A DNA stretch of 64,000 nt from Xiphydria camelus (Eukaryota > Arthropoda > Insecta > Hymenoptera > Xiphydriidae), in assembly GCA_963678675.1 (NCBI GenBank), contig OY783194.1, positions 28,808,278-28,872,277 of the forward strand, read 5' to 3'. Of this stretch, positions 45,429-56,772 are shown one piece after another. The notes beneath the pieces are model-generated. The model did no database searches and had not been told where the DNA came from. It was given only the letters and a program-made list of their open reading frames with translations. A program made the position numbers and the translations under genes. The first letter of the stretch is position 1, and every line of letters begins with the position of its first letter.

Positions 45429-46610
45429 TAATAGTAGATATAAAAGCATCACAACGTTAAAGAATAAACTTCCCTTTCAGTAAATAATATCTCAATTAGT
45501 AATTCGCTGAACAGATCAGTTTCAGCTGTTGATTTTTTTGTATTCCATTAAAAATATTGATTATGAAAATAAGGTGCAATCCCAAGAAATTGTCAGTTTC
45601 CCGTCCTTCAACACAACAACGATATTCCCGTCTACACAATTTTTGTTACAATTGACCCCACATCTTCCCTATCCCGTTACACTCGAGCAGCGATTATCCT
45701 TATCCTTCCGCCATATCGCGCAACAACTCGAAAGTCCCCTGCGCTCTCTCGGCTCGAGCTCTCCGGCCAACTCGACGGATTAAACGTGGCTTAAGCCGAC
45801 CGTCGAACTACTTTAGACGTACGTTTATATCCGCGCACCTACGTGGACGACATTTTCAACGTGAAAAGGGGGGTGCGACCATCCGGGTCGACTCGTAGGC
45901 GAGGTCAAAAGCGCAAAGCGTGGGCGATGGGACGCGTACCTACACCTACCCTTCGGGTAGATATACGAAGAAAAGGAAGACGAAACCGGGGCAGCTTTGA
46001 GCGGCTTTGTCATTCGAGGAGAGCCGCGACCCCTTTAACTTCCTTACAAACATAAAGTTCACGTAGTCGAAGCACAAGCGCGCATCGCGCCCGGAAGTGG
46101 AGAACACTTTGTGAACGATTGCCGTCGACGGCGCCCCCTCCCCCGCCCCCTTCTCATGTCTTCTCGTCACCCATTCCTCTTCCCTTCCGTCGTATCTATC
46201 GGTGATTCTTCTTCGGATCAATGCAGCCGAGAGTCTCTCGACTTCTCCCTCGTTGGCGCGTTACCCACACGACGGAGAGCCGCGCGCACACACATACTCG
46301 CGCATACCCGGGAGGACACGTGTGCGCGCTGCGCTGTGCGAAGGCAGAACGCGCGCCTCGGGGCCTCGAGGCGAGAGAGATCCGCTGCGATTCTCTCAAA
46401 GTCGACGGCGACGGCTTCGCGCCGCGCGCGCCGCTCTCCTTCCGATTGCTCGACTTCCGTGCGCGTCCAGGTACGGAAGGAGGGAGTGCGGAATGAGACA
46501 CGCGAGCGAGAATGTCTTCGGCAATGCGAATTCCCCGTTGACAGTCCGAGTGGACAAGGGAGTGGGCAAAGTAGTCCGCAACGGAGACACGTTCGATGGG
46601 GAGTCCCCGA
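45429..46610. other. Unannotated, GC-rich second half
   Basis: AT-rich to 45650, then CpG-rich. From 46111 a 322-codon plus frame and three other long frames overlap. They are discussed as a finding, not called as genes. Confidence 0.35.
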
Positions 46611-46767
46611 TAAGGCGGATTTGCACTGCCAACATTTGTCGGTCAACACTGTCGGCCAACGGGCGCAGACACACCCACACCGAGAGAAATTCATCGACCG
46701 AAGCAGTACGAGTGTTTGTTGGCCTGCAGCGTCGACTGACAAATGTTGGCAGTGCAAACGCGCCTTT
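46611..46767. mobile_element. Singleton palindromic MITE Q
   Basis: 157 bp with inverted ends AAGGCGGATTTGCACTGCC and GGCAGTGCAAACGCGCCTT. Arms extend through AACATTTGTCGGTC / GACTGACAAATGTT, and GGCCAACG / TTGTTGGCC inside. It lies wholly within overlapping open frames on both strands and, being palindromic, contributes a similar peptide (HCQHLSV / DKCWQCK) in each direction. Confidence 0.82.
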
Positions 46768-47756
46768 ACGGTCAGTATTCTTGCTTGCACTCGAACGTCT
46801 TCCATGGACGGTGAGTTCAAGAACATTCTGCATGCAAAAGTAGTTATACAATTGGCAATTTTGTTTAAATCTGTTCACCCATTTATCTACGTTAAAATTA
46901 ACCGATTCTTCGTATTGATTCAATATTTGTGTGATGAAATTTTAACGATAAAATTAACGCGTAGTGATAAAATGAATACGACAAATCATTTGGTTTTAAC
47001 ATATAAAAACGACTGGACTAATTTTAACACAACATTTCTAATTGTGCATCGTTTAATAATAAAATTAGTAGGTGACTGATTATTGGTACGTTTGGAATGT
47101 TATGAAAAATAAAATTGAAAGTACGTAGAAATAAACCTTTTCTATATCTATGTGTAAAGGGGTTAAATGGCCAGAGAGAGGGAGGAAGTATTACTATTAC
47201 TTCACATAAAGTAATCCCGAAAGGGGACAGGAGCTTTCATATTTGACATGTATACGAGCGCGGATTTTTCGCAGCTCGCGTGCACCAGTGACGTCATGAT
47301 TTCCAACCCCTCTACTTTCGACGCTCCCCGGCAGTAACATTTTTCCATATAACGAAACGAAATGCTCCTTCGCGCACGTACACTCGCCTGTGTATTTGCA
47401 TTATCACTCCTCCCTTTGCTTCCGAGCAAATTTAAAATACAGGAAAATCTCGCGATGCGACGTGGATGGTTATGAACCTACCGCGAGTCCTCGCGCGAAC
47501 ACCGCGAATTTGTTCAGGCTGATTGTGAGTGAAATCACGCGACGTCACGTACTCCTACGCGCGAATGCATACGGGGTGGGATTTCAAAAGTACCTGACAT
47601 TACGTGGTCGCTGCAGATTAATTGTACAATTGTTCCACTAGAAATTTCTGGGAGAGAGCGAATATGTAAAATTAATTGCCGAGAAGAATTAAATTGAAGG
47701 ATTCGTCGCGCATAGAAAGACGGTCGGACCAGTGCATTTCCATAAATAACTATACG
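46768..47756. other. Unannotated
   Basis: AT-rich 46840-47150, then mixed. The tail of the 322-codon frame (to 47079) lies here. No repeat match otherwise. Confidence 0.35.
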
Positions 47757-47972
47757 TTAAAAGAGTGGGGGGCATGCTCCAATTTCTATATAACTTTGAA
47801 CGCGATTATTTCGAAACGCAGTGGACATATGTGAAAAATTAAAGATACCTTTTTTATAATAAAAACACAGACAAAAATCTTTTATTTAAACTTTTCTTCT
47901 GTATTTCCAATTGTTTTAAAAGTAATCAATTTTGAACTTGCGCTTCAAGCGAGGTGTTTTTTCCATTTTTAT
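47757..47972 (+). mobile_element. Family A MITE copy 8
   Basis: About 216 bp from TTAAAAGAGTGGGGGGCATG to TTTCCATTTTTATCTTA. The core TAACTTTGAACGCGATTATT, ACCTTTTTTATAATAAAAAC and CGCTTCAAGCGAGGTGTTT are conserved. The ends are mutated. Non-coding. Confidence 0.8.
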
Positions 47973-50109
47973 CTTATATACCCGCGGTGCATGAGACATT
48001 CATGGACATGCCCACCCACCCACAACGCCCTTTTCAAACTAACCGACCTTCCGATGCACTGCGCCACAAAACCGGCTCGCGCCGTATACGTATAGTGTAC
48101 ACGATGCGACGCGATGGAATATTGCATGAGGTATCTCGGTATGCGAACCAGTGTCTGCCACCAGCCCGCCAACGTCGTCCGCCGTCGCCGATATGCAGAT
48201 ATTGTCCGTCCCCCGCAAATTCGCGCGAATTTAAATTCCGCGCGGCCCGCCAGACCACCCCTCTTTACCCCGTGCCGCGCCGCCACGCCACCCTTTCGCC
48301 ACTCCTTCGTTATGACAGTGCCATTAACCTGATTCCGATAAGTAAACTCCTGTGCGTGGCGTCTTCGCGATGCATTAGCGACGAAAAGAAAATTGATTTT
48401 TACACGGGGAAGACGTAGCTTTATTGCTACATATATACGTGTATGATACTTCCCAGTTATTACTCTTGAAACTCACGTAAATAGAGGTCAGATTCCAAAA
48501 GGTTATAAAAACGATTTAGTCTCAAAACGATCTCAAAGCTGTTCGAGAGAGAACGGCAGACGACCGAATACCGAAATAATCTCGATATTATGCTTTGGGT
48601 TGACGCGGAGCACTAAAATACCACGTGAAGCGTTTTTTTTTGTTAGAGTGCCGGTGGCCTCCCTCTGTGTGCTGCAAGAAATTCTTATAAAATTTTGTGC
48701 TATCTCTTCAAGGAAGAAAGTTACGAGGATTTGATTTTTGGAAATTGTGAACTTGGCCCCACATATCTCATAATCCGTTTTTTTGACAGTTACGAGCCTG
48801 CACTTTTTCTACAATCGATTGAGCACTTCAACAGTTTTAGGGGGGCTCTTATACGTTTTCCAAATTTTTTCAAATGGGGAGCCCACTTCACGGAGGTCGG
48901 TAGACTAAATAACTCTTACACGGCAGTAGTAAGAGTCAAGCGTGGTCGGACAGTCAAGCGGTATGATCGAATCTGGTTGTTACTACTCTACCGAGCCGGT
49001 CGGCTGTACCTAGCTATTACTACTGCCACGTCGAGAGTTGTACGCGGCGGAGTCTCAACACTGTAGTACTTTCGGAATGACTGCTACGCGAGTGGAGTTG
49101 AGTATTCCGAGGCGTGACTAAGTATAAGTACATGGAAATGTGCGTGTGCTGTGCATCACCGCTACTGCGGCTCCATTCACTCGAGAGCCCAGAGCGAAAA
49201 CACGAAAGTATCAGAGGATCTTACGACTGTCCGCCACGATATCGGAACTGTCTTGCGTCGCTCTTAAATGGCAGGGTAGAAGTTAGCAAAATTAATCGAT
49301 GTAGCTTCAATCGAGAACTTCCTCGGCACGATTCACAGTACGGAAAGTTCTCGTCAACTCGACTGCTCGCTCGTAAGACGATTAATGACGCGACGACTGG
49401 ACGGATGAAAAATTTAGAACACCATTAACGACGACTCGGACGAATATGATTAATAATACGCCTCTCCGTGGTACATTTGAGTGTATACCCATCAGGAGAA
49501 TAATATCGCTGTTAACGGTGTATCATTTTTCACCGAAGTCTTGCCGATAGGAGGAGACTCGGGTAAAGTGCAGGACATGCCGGACGAGGAAAACAATCGC
49601 TTTATTAATTAACGAAAACTTCGCAGTGCCGTACTATAGCTAATCCTTCGTATATGCTGCGACTGGTTTAATTAGAAAACTCTGAAACGAAGTGCGCGCG
49701 AGTGTTTGAACTATTTACGCATATTACGAACGGGTTGACGTGATTGGTGTGCAGAGGAAATTAGCGCGAAACAAAGTTCACCTCTAATTATCGTGGTTGT
49801 CAATCAAAAACGAACGTCAATTCGAGTATGCCATTTTGCCCACCTCTTCCCTGCTATAATTTCGTCAAAATATCGTTGCATTCGAACAGAATCTCTCTCC
49901 GGAATATATGACAATCAGAGCGTGAGAAGACTGCACTTATCGGTTTGAAACTCAAACTCGGAATCTCTCGACTGCCGAGTTAGGTGTGTACATACATAAC
50001 TATGTATGCATTAGCCATAGAGTTGCCTGGTAATATGTGCTCTAGTTACATACACATCCCGCATAAACGCATAAGGACAAGGTTACCTATATATCGACCG
50101 GTGTCCGAA
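47973..50109. other. 2.1 kb without a supported gene
   Basis: CpG-rich at 48000-48310 with opposed 154- and 105-codon frames. A 123-codon plus frame at 48695-49066 (starting MCYLFKEESYEDLIF) is more AT-rich and less biased than most but matches no family I know. GGCAGTAGTAA (48921) and TTACTACTGCC (49018) form a short inverted pair inside it. Confidence 0.35.
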
Positions 50110-50283
50110 AATTCTTTTATCTTCGTATCTTTTCACTATCATTGTAGAACATCATAATCCTTTGCTATGCAAGGAAACGTCGTAGGTCACATCGATGACG
50201 GCAAGGACTTACGACGCTTCTTTGCATAGCGACAAATTACAATGTTTCTCAATGACGGTGAAAAGTTACGTGCTTTTCTTCAG
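50110..50283. repeat. Long imperfect hairpin Y
   Basis: About 174 bp. GCTATGCAAGGAAACGTCGT near 50163 pairs with ACGACGCTTCTTTGCATAGC near 50212 (small loop of about 20 bp). Pairing continues outward through CTTTTCACTATCATTGTAGA / TTCTCAATGACGGTGAAAAG and further to CTTCGTA / TACGTG. This could be an old MITE, since arm identity is about 75-85 per cent, or a structured transcript. No second copy was seen. Confidence 0.6.
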
Positions 50284-52948
50284 TAGGTACCAGTCGTTAT
50301 TTTCTCACGTTTAGCGCATACCATATTATGATCGATTCGATGAAAAGACGACGATCGCATTTTTTAACCTCTTTCGAGAGGCAATAATCGAAAGGGGTTG
50401 AAGCTCGGGTCCTTGATGACCGTCGATAAGAGCGACGAATAAAGGAGAAATGGCATCTCGTCGTAGCGACGCGACAGCATCGCGCGGGAACGCGGTGTAG
50501 GAGAAATCCGAATAACGACTCCTATAACGGGGCCAATTTATTATTTTCAATTTTTCAACGACGTCCAACGGCAATTTATTCGTCGCTTTTTCGCCGCGAG
50601 CCGCGCTGTTATGTACACGTGATGGATCGAGAGTGCAGGGGGGAATCGGGAGTAAAAGCGGTGCAACGGGACGTAATCGGAATTGGTCGGGCTGGCGGGA
50701 TACAGGGTAGGGATGAGAGGGAGAGGATGGAGGCGAGGAGTAAGAGGAAGAGGAACACGAACCCCGCTCGGAAAATTACACAAGTTCGAAACAATTATTT
50801 CACCGCGCGGTCGCATTGTCGAATGTCCGCGCGTTTCTGCGCGATAAATATTTTGTTGCCGGGCCGCGCGAGAGTTGATCTTTTATTTTTTTTCCGATTG
50901 GACGATCACGCGAATGTTACGGTCGGTCGCGGTCTAATAAAAACGACGAACTTTCCCTCGGGGGAGCTCGTCGATGTAGTTTCTCCATAGTTCATCGCTC
51001 TCGTCGTTCCTCCCGGTTCGCGTCAATTCGCGTAGTTCCGCGATCGAACTTGAAATGCGAAACGGACGACAAAAAGTCTCTGTATAACGATTAGTTTCGG
51101 AATCTTCGAAAATCTCCTTGCCACTGAAAAAAATTGATGACTAGAAGTGTCAAACTTTTGCTAAAGATCCAAATTTCCGAAATTGACCGCTCGAACGCTC
51201 TATTTAATATTGTTTTTTTCGCGCTGATTACGAAAAGCATAGTTTTTATGTGAATATCTCAAAGAAAATATAATATATTTCGGCGATTTTGTGTACAAAG
51301 AATCATTGGTATCTCGGTGCTTTTCTACATTTCTGCAATAAGTCAGTGATTTTTAAATCGACTTGAAAAAATGCATGGGATAAGGTAGATTTCCACAGAT
51401 TTCGATAAAAGTATCTGGTGAAAATAATTAATGTTTAATTTAAGTTATATATATATATATATATCATTTCGAATTAACCAAATTTTTTATATATATGTAA
51501 CAGCGGACACCACGTTCAATTCTTAGTAAGCCTAATCTATATCTGCAGCCACCTTCATTACAACAATCGGTTCCAACCATCCCTCTAAACCTGATTTCAA
51601 AGCGATAGGTCGGAATGTCATCGATCGAGCAAAATACAGCATCCCGACAACAATCCTTCTCCAACTTATCGAGAACATCATTCCCCCCGCGAATATCCAA
51701 CGATTTTCGACGAGATGCTTCTGCTGCGCCATTCAAACATCTCGATACCCGCCACAACAATCTCTCCAACAACTATCAAACTCCACTACATTAAGATAGA
51801 ATCACGCAAACAGAAGCTGAAGTGAACGCTCCCAAAATACCAACAGATTTTCCACAACATCCGCTGCAATACAGCGCCACCGGCTTGGAAGATCCTCCCT
51901 CTCCACTTTTTTCCTATATCCAATCAATCAATTAGCGGCAACGAAGCAGCGCCCCCCCCCCCCCCGCGCGGTATATAAAAAACGTAAAAGGCGCTTACCG
52001 CGCGGTTGGGGGATCGAGGAGGGTAAAATTCGGGACTTATCCCACATCCCGTGGGTGGAATTGAACGCGAGAAAAATTTTCGACGCAGCTTGGAAGAGAA
52101 TGGAGGAGAGACGTAAGAAAAAGGCGGAGAGGGAGAAGATGCGTAGAAGGGGGACGCGGGATAGATGCGGAAAGGAGCGAATAAGGGAGCAGAGGGGAAA
52201 AGAGCGGCGGAAGGTTATTGGGCCGCGGCGCAAGGGTGCTCCTCATCGGTGGTTTTTGAGGCAATTCTAGGTGGAAGCTTTAGCCGCATCTAAGCTCGCG
52301 GGGGGGGGGGGCGTAATCCTGGATCCTTATATGGGTATTCTTCCGGCGTGTGTTTCGGGTCCGCGGGAGGGGAGTAGGGAAGGGTGCGAGAAGACAGGGG
52401 AGAAAAACTAGAAGGGAGATTCAAGTGCGTATATATAAAGCAGAGGGTGAACAAGAGAATGGATTCGTTTCCATAAGCAACGGAGCGATCTAATTCGACG
52501 TGCGGAAAGCGGGGTTTCGAAGGCACGATAAATGCCCGAAGCACCGTGCGGATTTACCGCGCGAAAATCGCGGAAGACGTGTAGAGAGGAGACGCGCGCG
52601 CGTAATCGATGTCGATAAAAATCATTGCTAACTATCGAAATCGAAATATTCTCCCTCGACCGTATACACATATTCGGCTTACAGGATATTATAACTGAAT
52701 CAATGAAAGGAAAGCTTCCGATCCTCGAATTTCCTTCCACGCGAAAGATCTCGTCATTCTTACGTTATATGGGGATCCGATCTGTTCGAAGAGGGCTTAT
52801 ACAGATTCTGCGTAGAGATTGAAAAATAAATTCGAGGAAATGGCTCAGGTAAACATTCGATACGATGTATGGATATTGCTGGGATAAAGTTAAAAATGTT
52901 AGACCCCCTCGAAAACGATCTAAAGCAGACTGGTCTTTCTTAAGTACC
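50284..52948. other. 2.7 kb without a supported gene
   Basis: Alternating composition, with a TA tract (51447-51465), a 14-bp C run (51952-51965) and a 12-bp G run (52300-52311). A solo CACTGAAAAAAATTGATGAC at 51123 resembles a lone end of the TACACxGAG group. At 51650-51780 the word ACAACAATC recurs. Frames at 51464-51772 and 52290-52740 are not recognisable genes. Confidence 0.35.
51447..51465. repeat. (TA)n microsatellite
   Basis: About 19 bp of TA repeat in an AT-rich context. Confidence 0.9.
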
Positions 52949-53214
52949 TACACTGAGAAAAAGAATTAGTTGGAGCTGCTGAAAATTACTTGCAGGGTCG
53001 CAAGTAATTATTCATTCACGTCAATTTGATCTTCTCTTCCATGTTAATTGGATACCTCTTTCTTGCAATCACATATTATTCCACATGATTGTAAAGAAGA
53101 GATATCAAATTGGTGCATTTTACAAGAGAGATCAAATTGACATAAATAAATAATTATCTGCGACCCCGCAAGTAATTTTCGGTAGATCAAACTAATTCTT
53201 TCTCTCGGTGTGTA
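52949..53214. mobile_element. Family B palindromic MITE copy 4 (best preserved)
   Basis: 266 bp from TACACTGAGAAAAAGAATTA to TAATTCTTTCTCTCGGTGTGTA. The arms pair GAAAATTACTTGCAGGGTCG with the complement of GACCCCGCAAGTAATTTTC, and TTGCAATCACATATTATT with ACATGATTGTAA. It has the clearest termini of the family and links family B to the TACACxGAGAAAA signature. Confidence 0.87.
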
Positions 53215-53959
53215 AACTGAGAATATAATTTATGTGAAAAGTAAGCACGAATAACGTATATAAAAAGTGTATCTCCAAATATAAATTACGATTAGCAGAT
53301 ACAACTGCGAAATATAGTTCCAATAACGCGGCGATGCGGTGCCTCGGCATTATTTACCGTCCCGCCAACTATAAATTACAACGTTGGCCTTATTTCGGTA
53401 CACTGCACAATTGGGTCGACCATATTTTTCCCCTCTCGGTTCGGCGCGCGCGTGTTCGACCGATAATTGCTTAAAATTTGGGCAAAGCTCGTTTTAATTT
53501 GAAAGCGTCCCCGGGGTCGACTCTTTGACCCCCGCAATTTCTCTCCTCTCCCACACTCCTTGTTATCTCTCTCTTTCTCTCTCTCGAATACTTCCGCTTT
53601 CCTCCTTCTCTCGATTACGTTCGCTCTCTCTCGATCCCTCTTCCTCCCTCCTGAAACGGACCGGCGCTTCGGTCGCCCGGCTCTGCGACGGGGCAGTTTT
53701 AACGAGAGTTGTTTCGGGTCGCTTCGGTAATTACACGAAAATTACGCCGACCAGACCGCAGACTCCGGTCATCGCGGGTAGATGGCGGCGATATGAAGAC
53801 TTTTCCCCGTCATTCACACCGCCATTAACCGTGAGAGCGGGGCATCGCGGGAAAGCGCTAGTGCAGGGCGCGCGCTTGGTGGAAAATTGGGTGGAAAAAA
53901 AATGTACCCCCGTGTAAGTAAATTTGACCAAAATGTGATAAAAAATATATCGTTCTCGA
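53215..53959. other. Unannotated
   Basis: Mixed to pyrimidine-rich sequence. A 130-codon plus frame (53525-53917) begins in a CT-rich tract and is Ser/Arg/Leu-rich, with an opposed minus frame. Not called. Confidence 0.35.
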
Positions 53960-54299
53960 TGCACGAAGAAAAAGGATTAACAATTTTTACAGTAAATCTT
54001 ATTGTTAATAAAAGGGCTTCGTAAGGTGGAACATTGAATTTTTTAACAGATACAATGTACTTTTTTTACAGCTCGTTACAGTACGAGTATAAACCCGTAA
54101 ACACCTGACACATATTAATGGGAGATTGGTAAATCTTACCGCCTAAACTGATATATAATATATATCATTACGAACTATCCAAAGTACGCTGTGGTCTGTT
54201 AAAAATTTTTAATGTTTCACCTCGAGGAGCCCTGTTACTGTTATAAGTAAAAATTCATAGGTTTCTCCCATGATTCTTTACTAATCCCTTTTCTCCACA
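53960..54299. mobile_element. Family H MITE copy 2
   Basis: About 340 bp from TGCACGAAGAAAAAGGATTA to TAATCCCTTTTCTCCAC. Shares TATAAACCCGTAAACACC, ATGGGAGATTGGTAAATCTT, GTACGCTGTGGTCTGT and ACCTCGAGGAGCCCTGTTA with copies 1 and 3. Non-coding. Confidence 0.82.
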
Positions 54300-56429
54300 T
54301 ATTATTAAAAAATGATCCAAAGAATAAAAGAATATTATGATGCTGAGATATGATCTATTTTTTCTTTCACCGAATAACCTTCGATGAATTCGCAGTTCTC
54401 AACGCGCGTAGGACGGAACCTTTATGAGAGAGCCGCGAAGTGATGGTGAAGGACAGCGGTGGAACTTGGCGTGAGAGGAGGAAGTGGGTGAGAGTGGAGG
54501 GAAAGAGAGAGAGAGAGAAACACGAAGTGGAGGGGTTGTTTTTGTTATCTTTTTACCCCCCCCCCCCCTGATGATAAATCTCACCCCCGCGCGCTGGCAG
54601 ATTTACCGGAAAAAATTCGTGACGCTTAACAAGGGGGGTGTGCTTCGTCCTTATACGACCCGTCCCGCGCGCTTGTCGTCGAGAATGGCGCGACGATCGC
54701 TATACTTTTCCGGCGGGAATATATATCGGCGGAATATATATATGGGCATGATAAAAGGGGTACACCGTCTGGTCGTATCTCTCTGTTGGTGTTTATTTCG
54801 CACGTTTTTTCTTCAACTCGCGGAAAATCGCGACCATCCACCACCGCTTGCATCATATACAGCACCGAAGCGCGAGAGCGCCGTGGCTTGATCCTCCCGG
54901 CGCGGCACTCCAACGGATCTGATTTTCCAAAGGAAACAAACGCAAACCTTCTTCCCTGCAATTCGACCGACGAGTGAGATTATACCTATATCCACCTACT
55001 CTCTGTGACTCAACCCGGACCGCTCCCACTTTTATATAATAAACCTTGAAAGCAAAAATGCTTTATGCGGTTGCAGCAGCTAAGATAAGTGTATTAAAGT
55101 GAATCCGCTTTCGTACGATGCTAGGGTATGGCTATCTTAAAATAATGTTCGAGAAACCACTTTGTCAATTAGATCCGGAAAGAAGGAAGACGCGATGCAA
55201 TTAAGTGCACCGCGATGAAACTTCCCCGCAACGGCTTTCTTCGTAATTGCGTCGGGTTCGGGAAGATTTCATGAACAAATCAATATTACGCACTCTTCTT
55301 TAAGTATATCCGGGTAACAATATTTGTACGTGATCAATTGTTCATAAGTGGGTGTAATCAAATTTGAAATTTGCCTCTGTATGGTTATACGAAAAAATTA
55401 CATGCCGTCATATAATTATATATTATATTGTCACTTGACTGGATATGATTTAATACAATTAGATTCAAACTTTTTAATTTTGTTCAGATTTCTCTATTAT
55501 ATTATAGATACATATACCTATAATCAAATAGGAAAGAATTTCTGCTTCGATTATTTCTCGTTATATGTATGCAATTACTGATCTCATCAGGATATAAATA
55601 TTTTTACTTCGGTAGAGTTCAGCCATTTCGAGGGAACATAATCCGCTGTCGTATTTCTATCTCATAATGCTCTTCGTAAAACGATCGATACGTAAATAAC
55701 GAATCGAGCGCTCTACTTACTCATCGACAGCTTCCCGCGTAATTCGCGACCGTATCGCTCGACCGCTCACGCGCGCCGCGCGACTGCGACTCGAATTAAA
55801 CAAAGCACCCACCGGAGTATACGCGCGGGGTAGGTCGCTTCCACGGCAATTAAAGTTACCGCGCGCGTTTCCATTTCGGTCGACATATCGCAGTCGAACT
55901 TTCCCCCGCCGGGACGCGCGAGTCGGAGCTTAGTACCTCGATAAAGGCGACGAAGTGTCTCGAGAGAAAAATATAGTGCCCCCCCCCCCCCCCCCCCCCC
56001 CGAGCGTGGAAGGGACGAGAATTTGTCACGCTGTGAAACGCGTGCGTATGCGAGGTAAAGAGATATCCGTGCGCCGCGTTTCGATGATCCGCGGTAAGCT
56101 ACGGTGATCTGTCTGACGTAACGCGAGGCGACACCCCTACGCAGTAGTGCTTTGCGACGCTGTCGCGCGGCACGTGCGCTGCAGCGACCGTCCTTTAGGT
56201 AGAGGCAGCCGCGTCGATCGCATTCGTCAAGCCTGTTATATAACGAGAAGTATACGGAACAAGATTTTCAACCAATCGCGCAAGATTGTGTGTATATAAG
56301 AGTTCAGTGAATCGGAAGTTGAATTCCTTATTTCTCATTCTTTTCATTGTGCAATGGGCTTGACAATCTGAAATGTAACGCTCTATCGCAGCACCTCCGC
56401 AGAGCTTAATTAAAAAAAATTTTTAATTT
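54300..56429. other. 2.1 kb without a supported gene
   Basis: A 13-bp C run at 54556-54568, a GC-rich section to 55000, AT-rich 55330-55640, then CpG-rich with a 23-bp C run at 55979-56001. Opposed 135- and 111-codon frames at 54484-54961 are not credible. No repeat match. Confidence 0.35.
55979..56001. repeat. Poly-C homopolymer, 23 bp
   Basis: Longest homopolymer in the window. Length in an assembly may be unreliable. Confidence 0.95.
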
Positions 56430-56772
56430 TAATGTCAATCTTTTTCAAATTTCAGATTCAAAAAATGCGGACAAAATTATTCACCTCGTATTTCCTTATT
56501 TTTCATTTCCCGCCTTTTTTAAGCTGGAAAACGATATTTTGAAATGCAGCTACGTCATCGTCCAATAAGACTATCTCCCTCGCACTCGTTGCTTAGCATA
56601 AGTGCATTTCTCTGACTGATACATGACGTCACAACCTTGTCCAGAGAAACACACATCTCAGCGAGTAATTATTTTTTCAGACCGTTTCTTTTTCGCTTGT
56701 TATCGAATATGTGTACGGACTATGAATTCAATTTAAAAATACGAATATTTGTTTTACATTAAGGCCGGAATT
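56430..56772 (-). mobile_element. Family U element copy 3
   Basis: Reverse orientation. Matches copies 1 and 2 through GCAGCTACGTCATCG, ACTATCTCCCTCGCACTCGT, AGTGCATTTCTCT, TGACGTCA at about 56624 and CGAGTAATTATTTTTTC. The right end CATTAAGGCCGGAATT corresponds to the family terminus; the left end is degraded. Confidence 0.65.

Noticed and set aside
48695..49066. 123-codon plus frame starting MCYLFKEESYEDLIF
   Set aside because: No recognisable domain, no splice or promoter evidence; its 3' half lies in a short inverted repeat region. Left as unannotated.
51464..51772. Minus frame with DCC...C and GTDCCNEGGC, considered as an insulin-like peptide
   Set aside because: Cysteine spacing does not fit the insulin A chain (CC-x3-C), no B chain or signal peptide is present, and the sequence contains repeated ACAACAATC words that create the Cys codons.
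52055..52270. Highly charged Lys/Arg/Glu 71-codon frame
   Set aside because: Product of a purine-rich (GA/GAAG) tract, not a credible protein.
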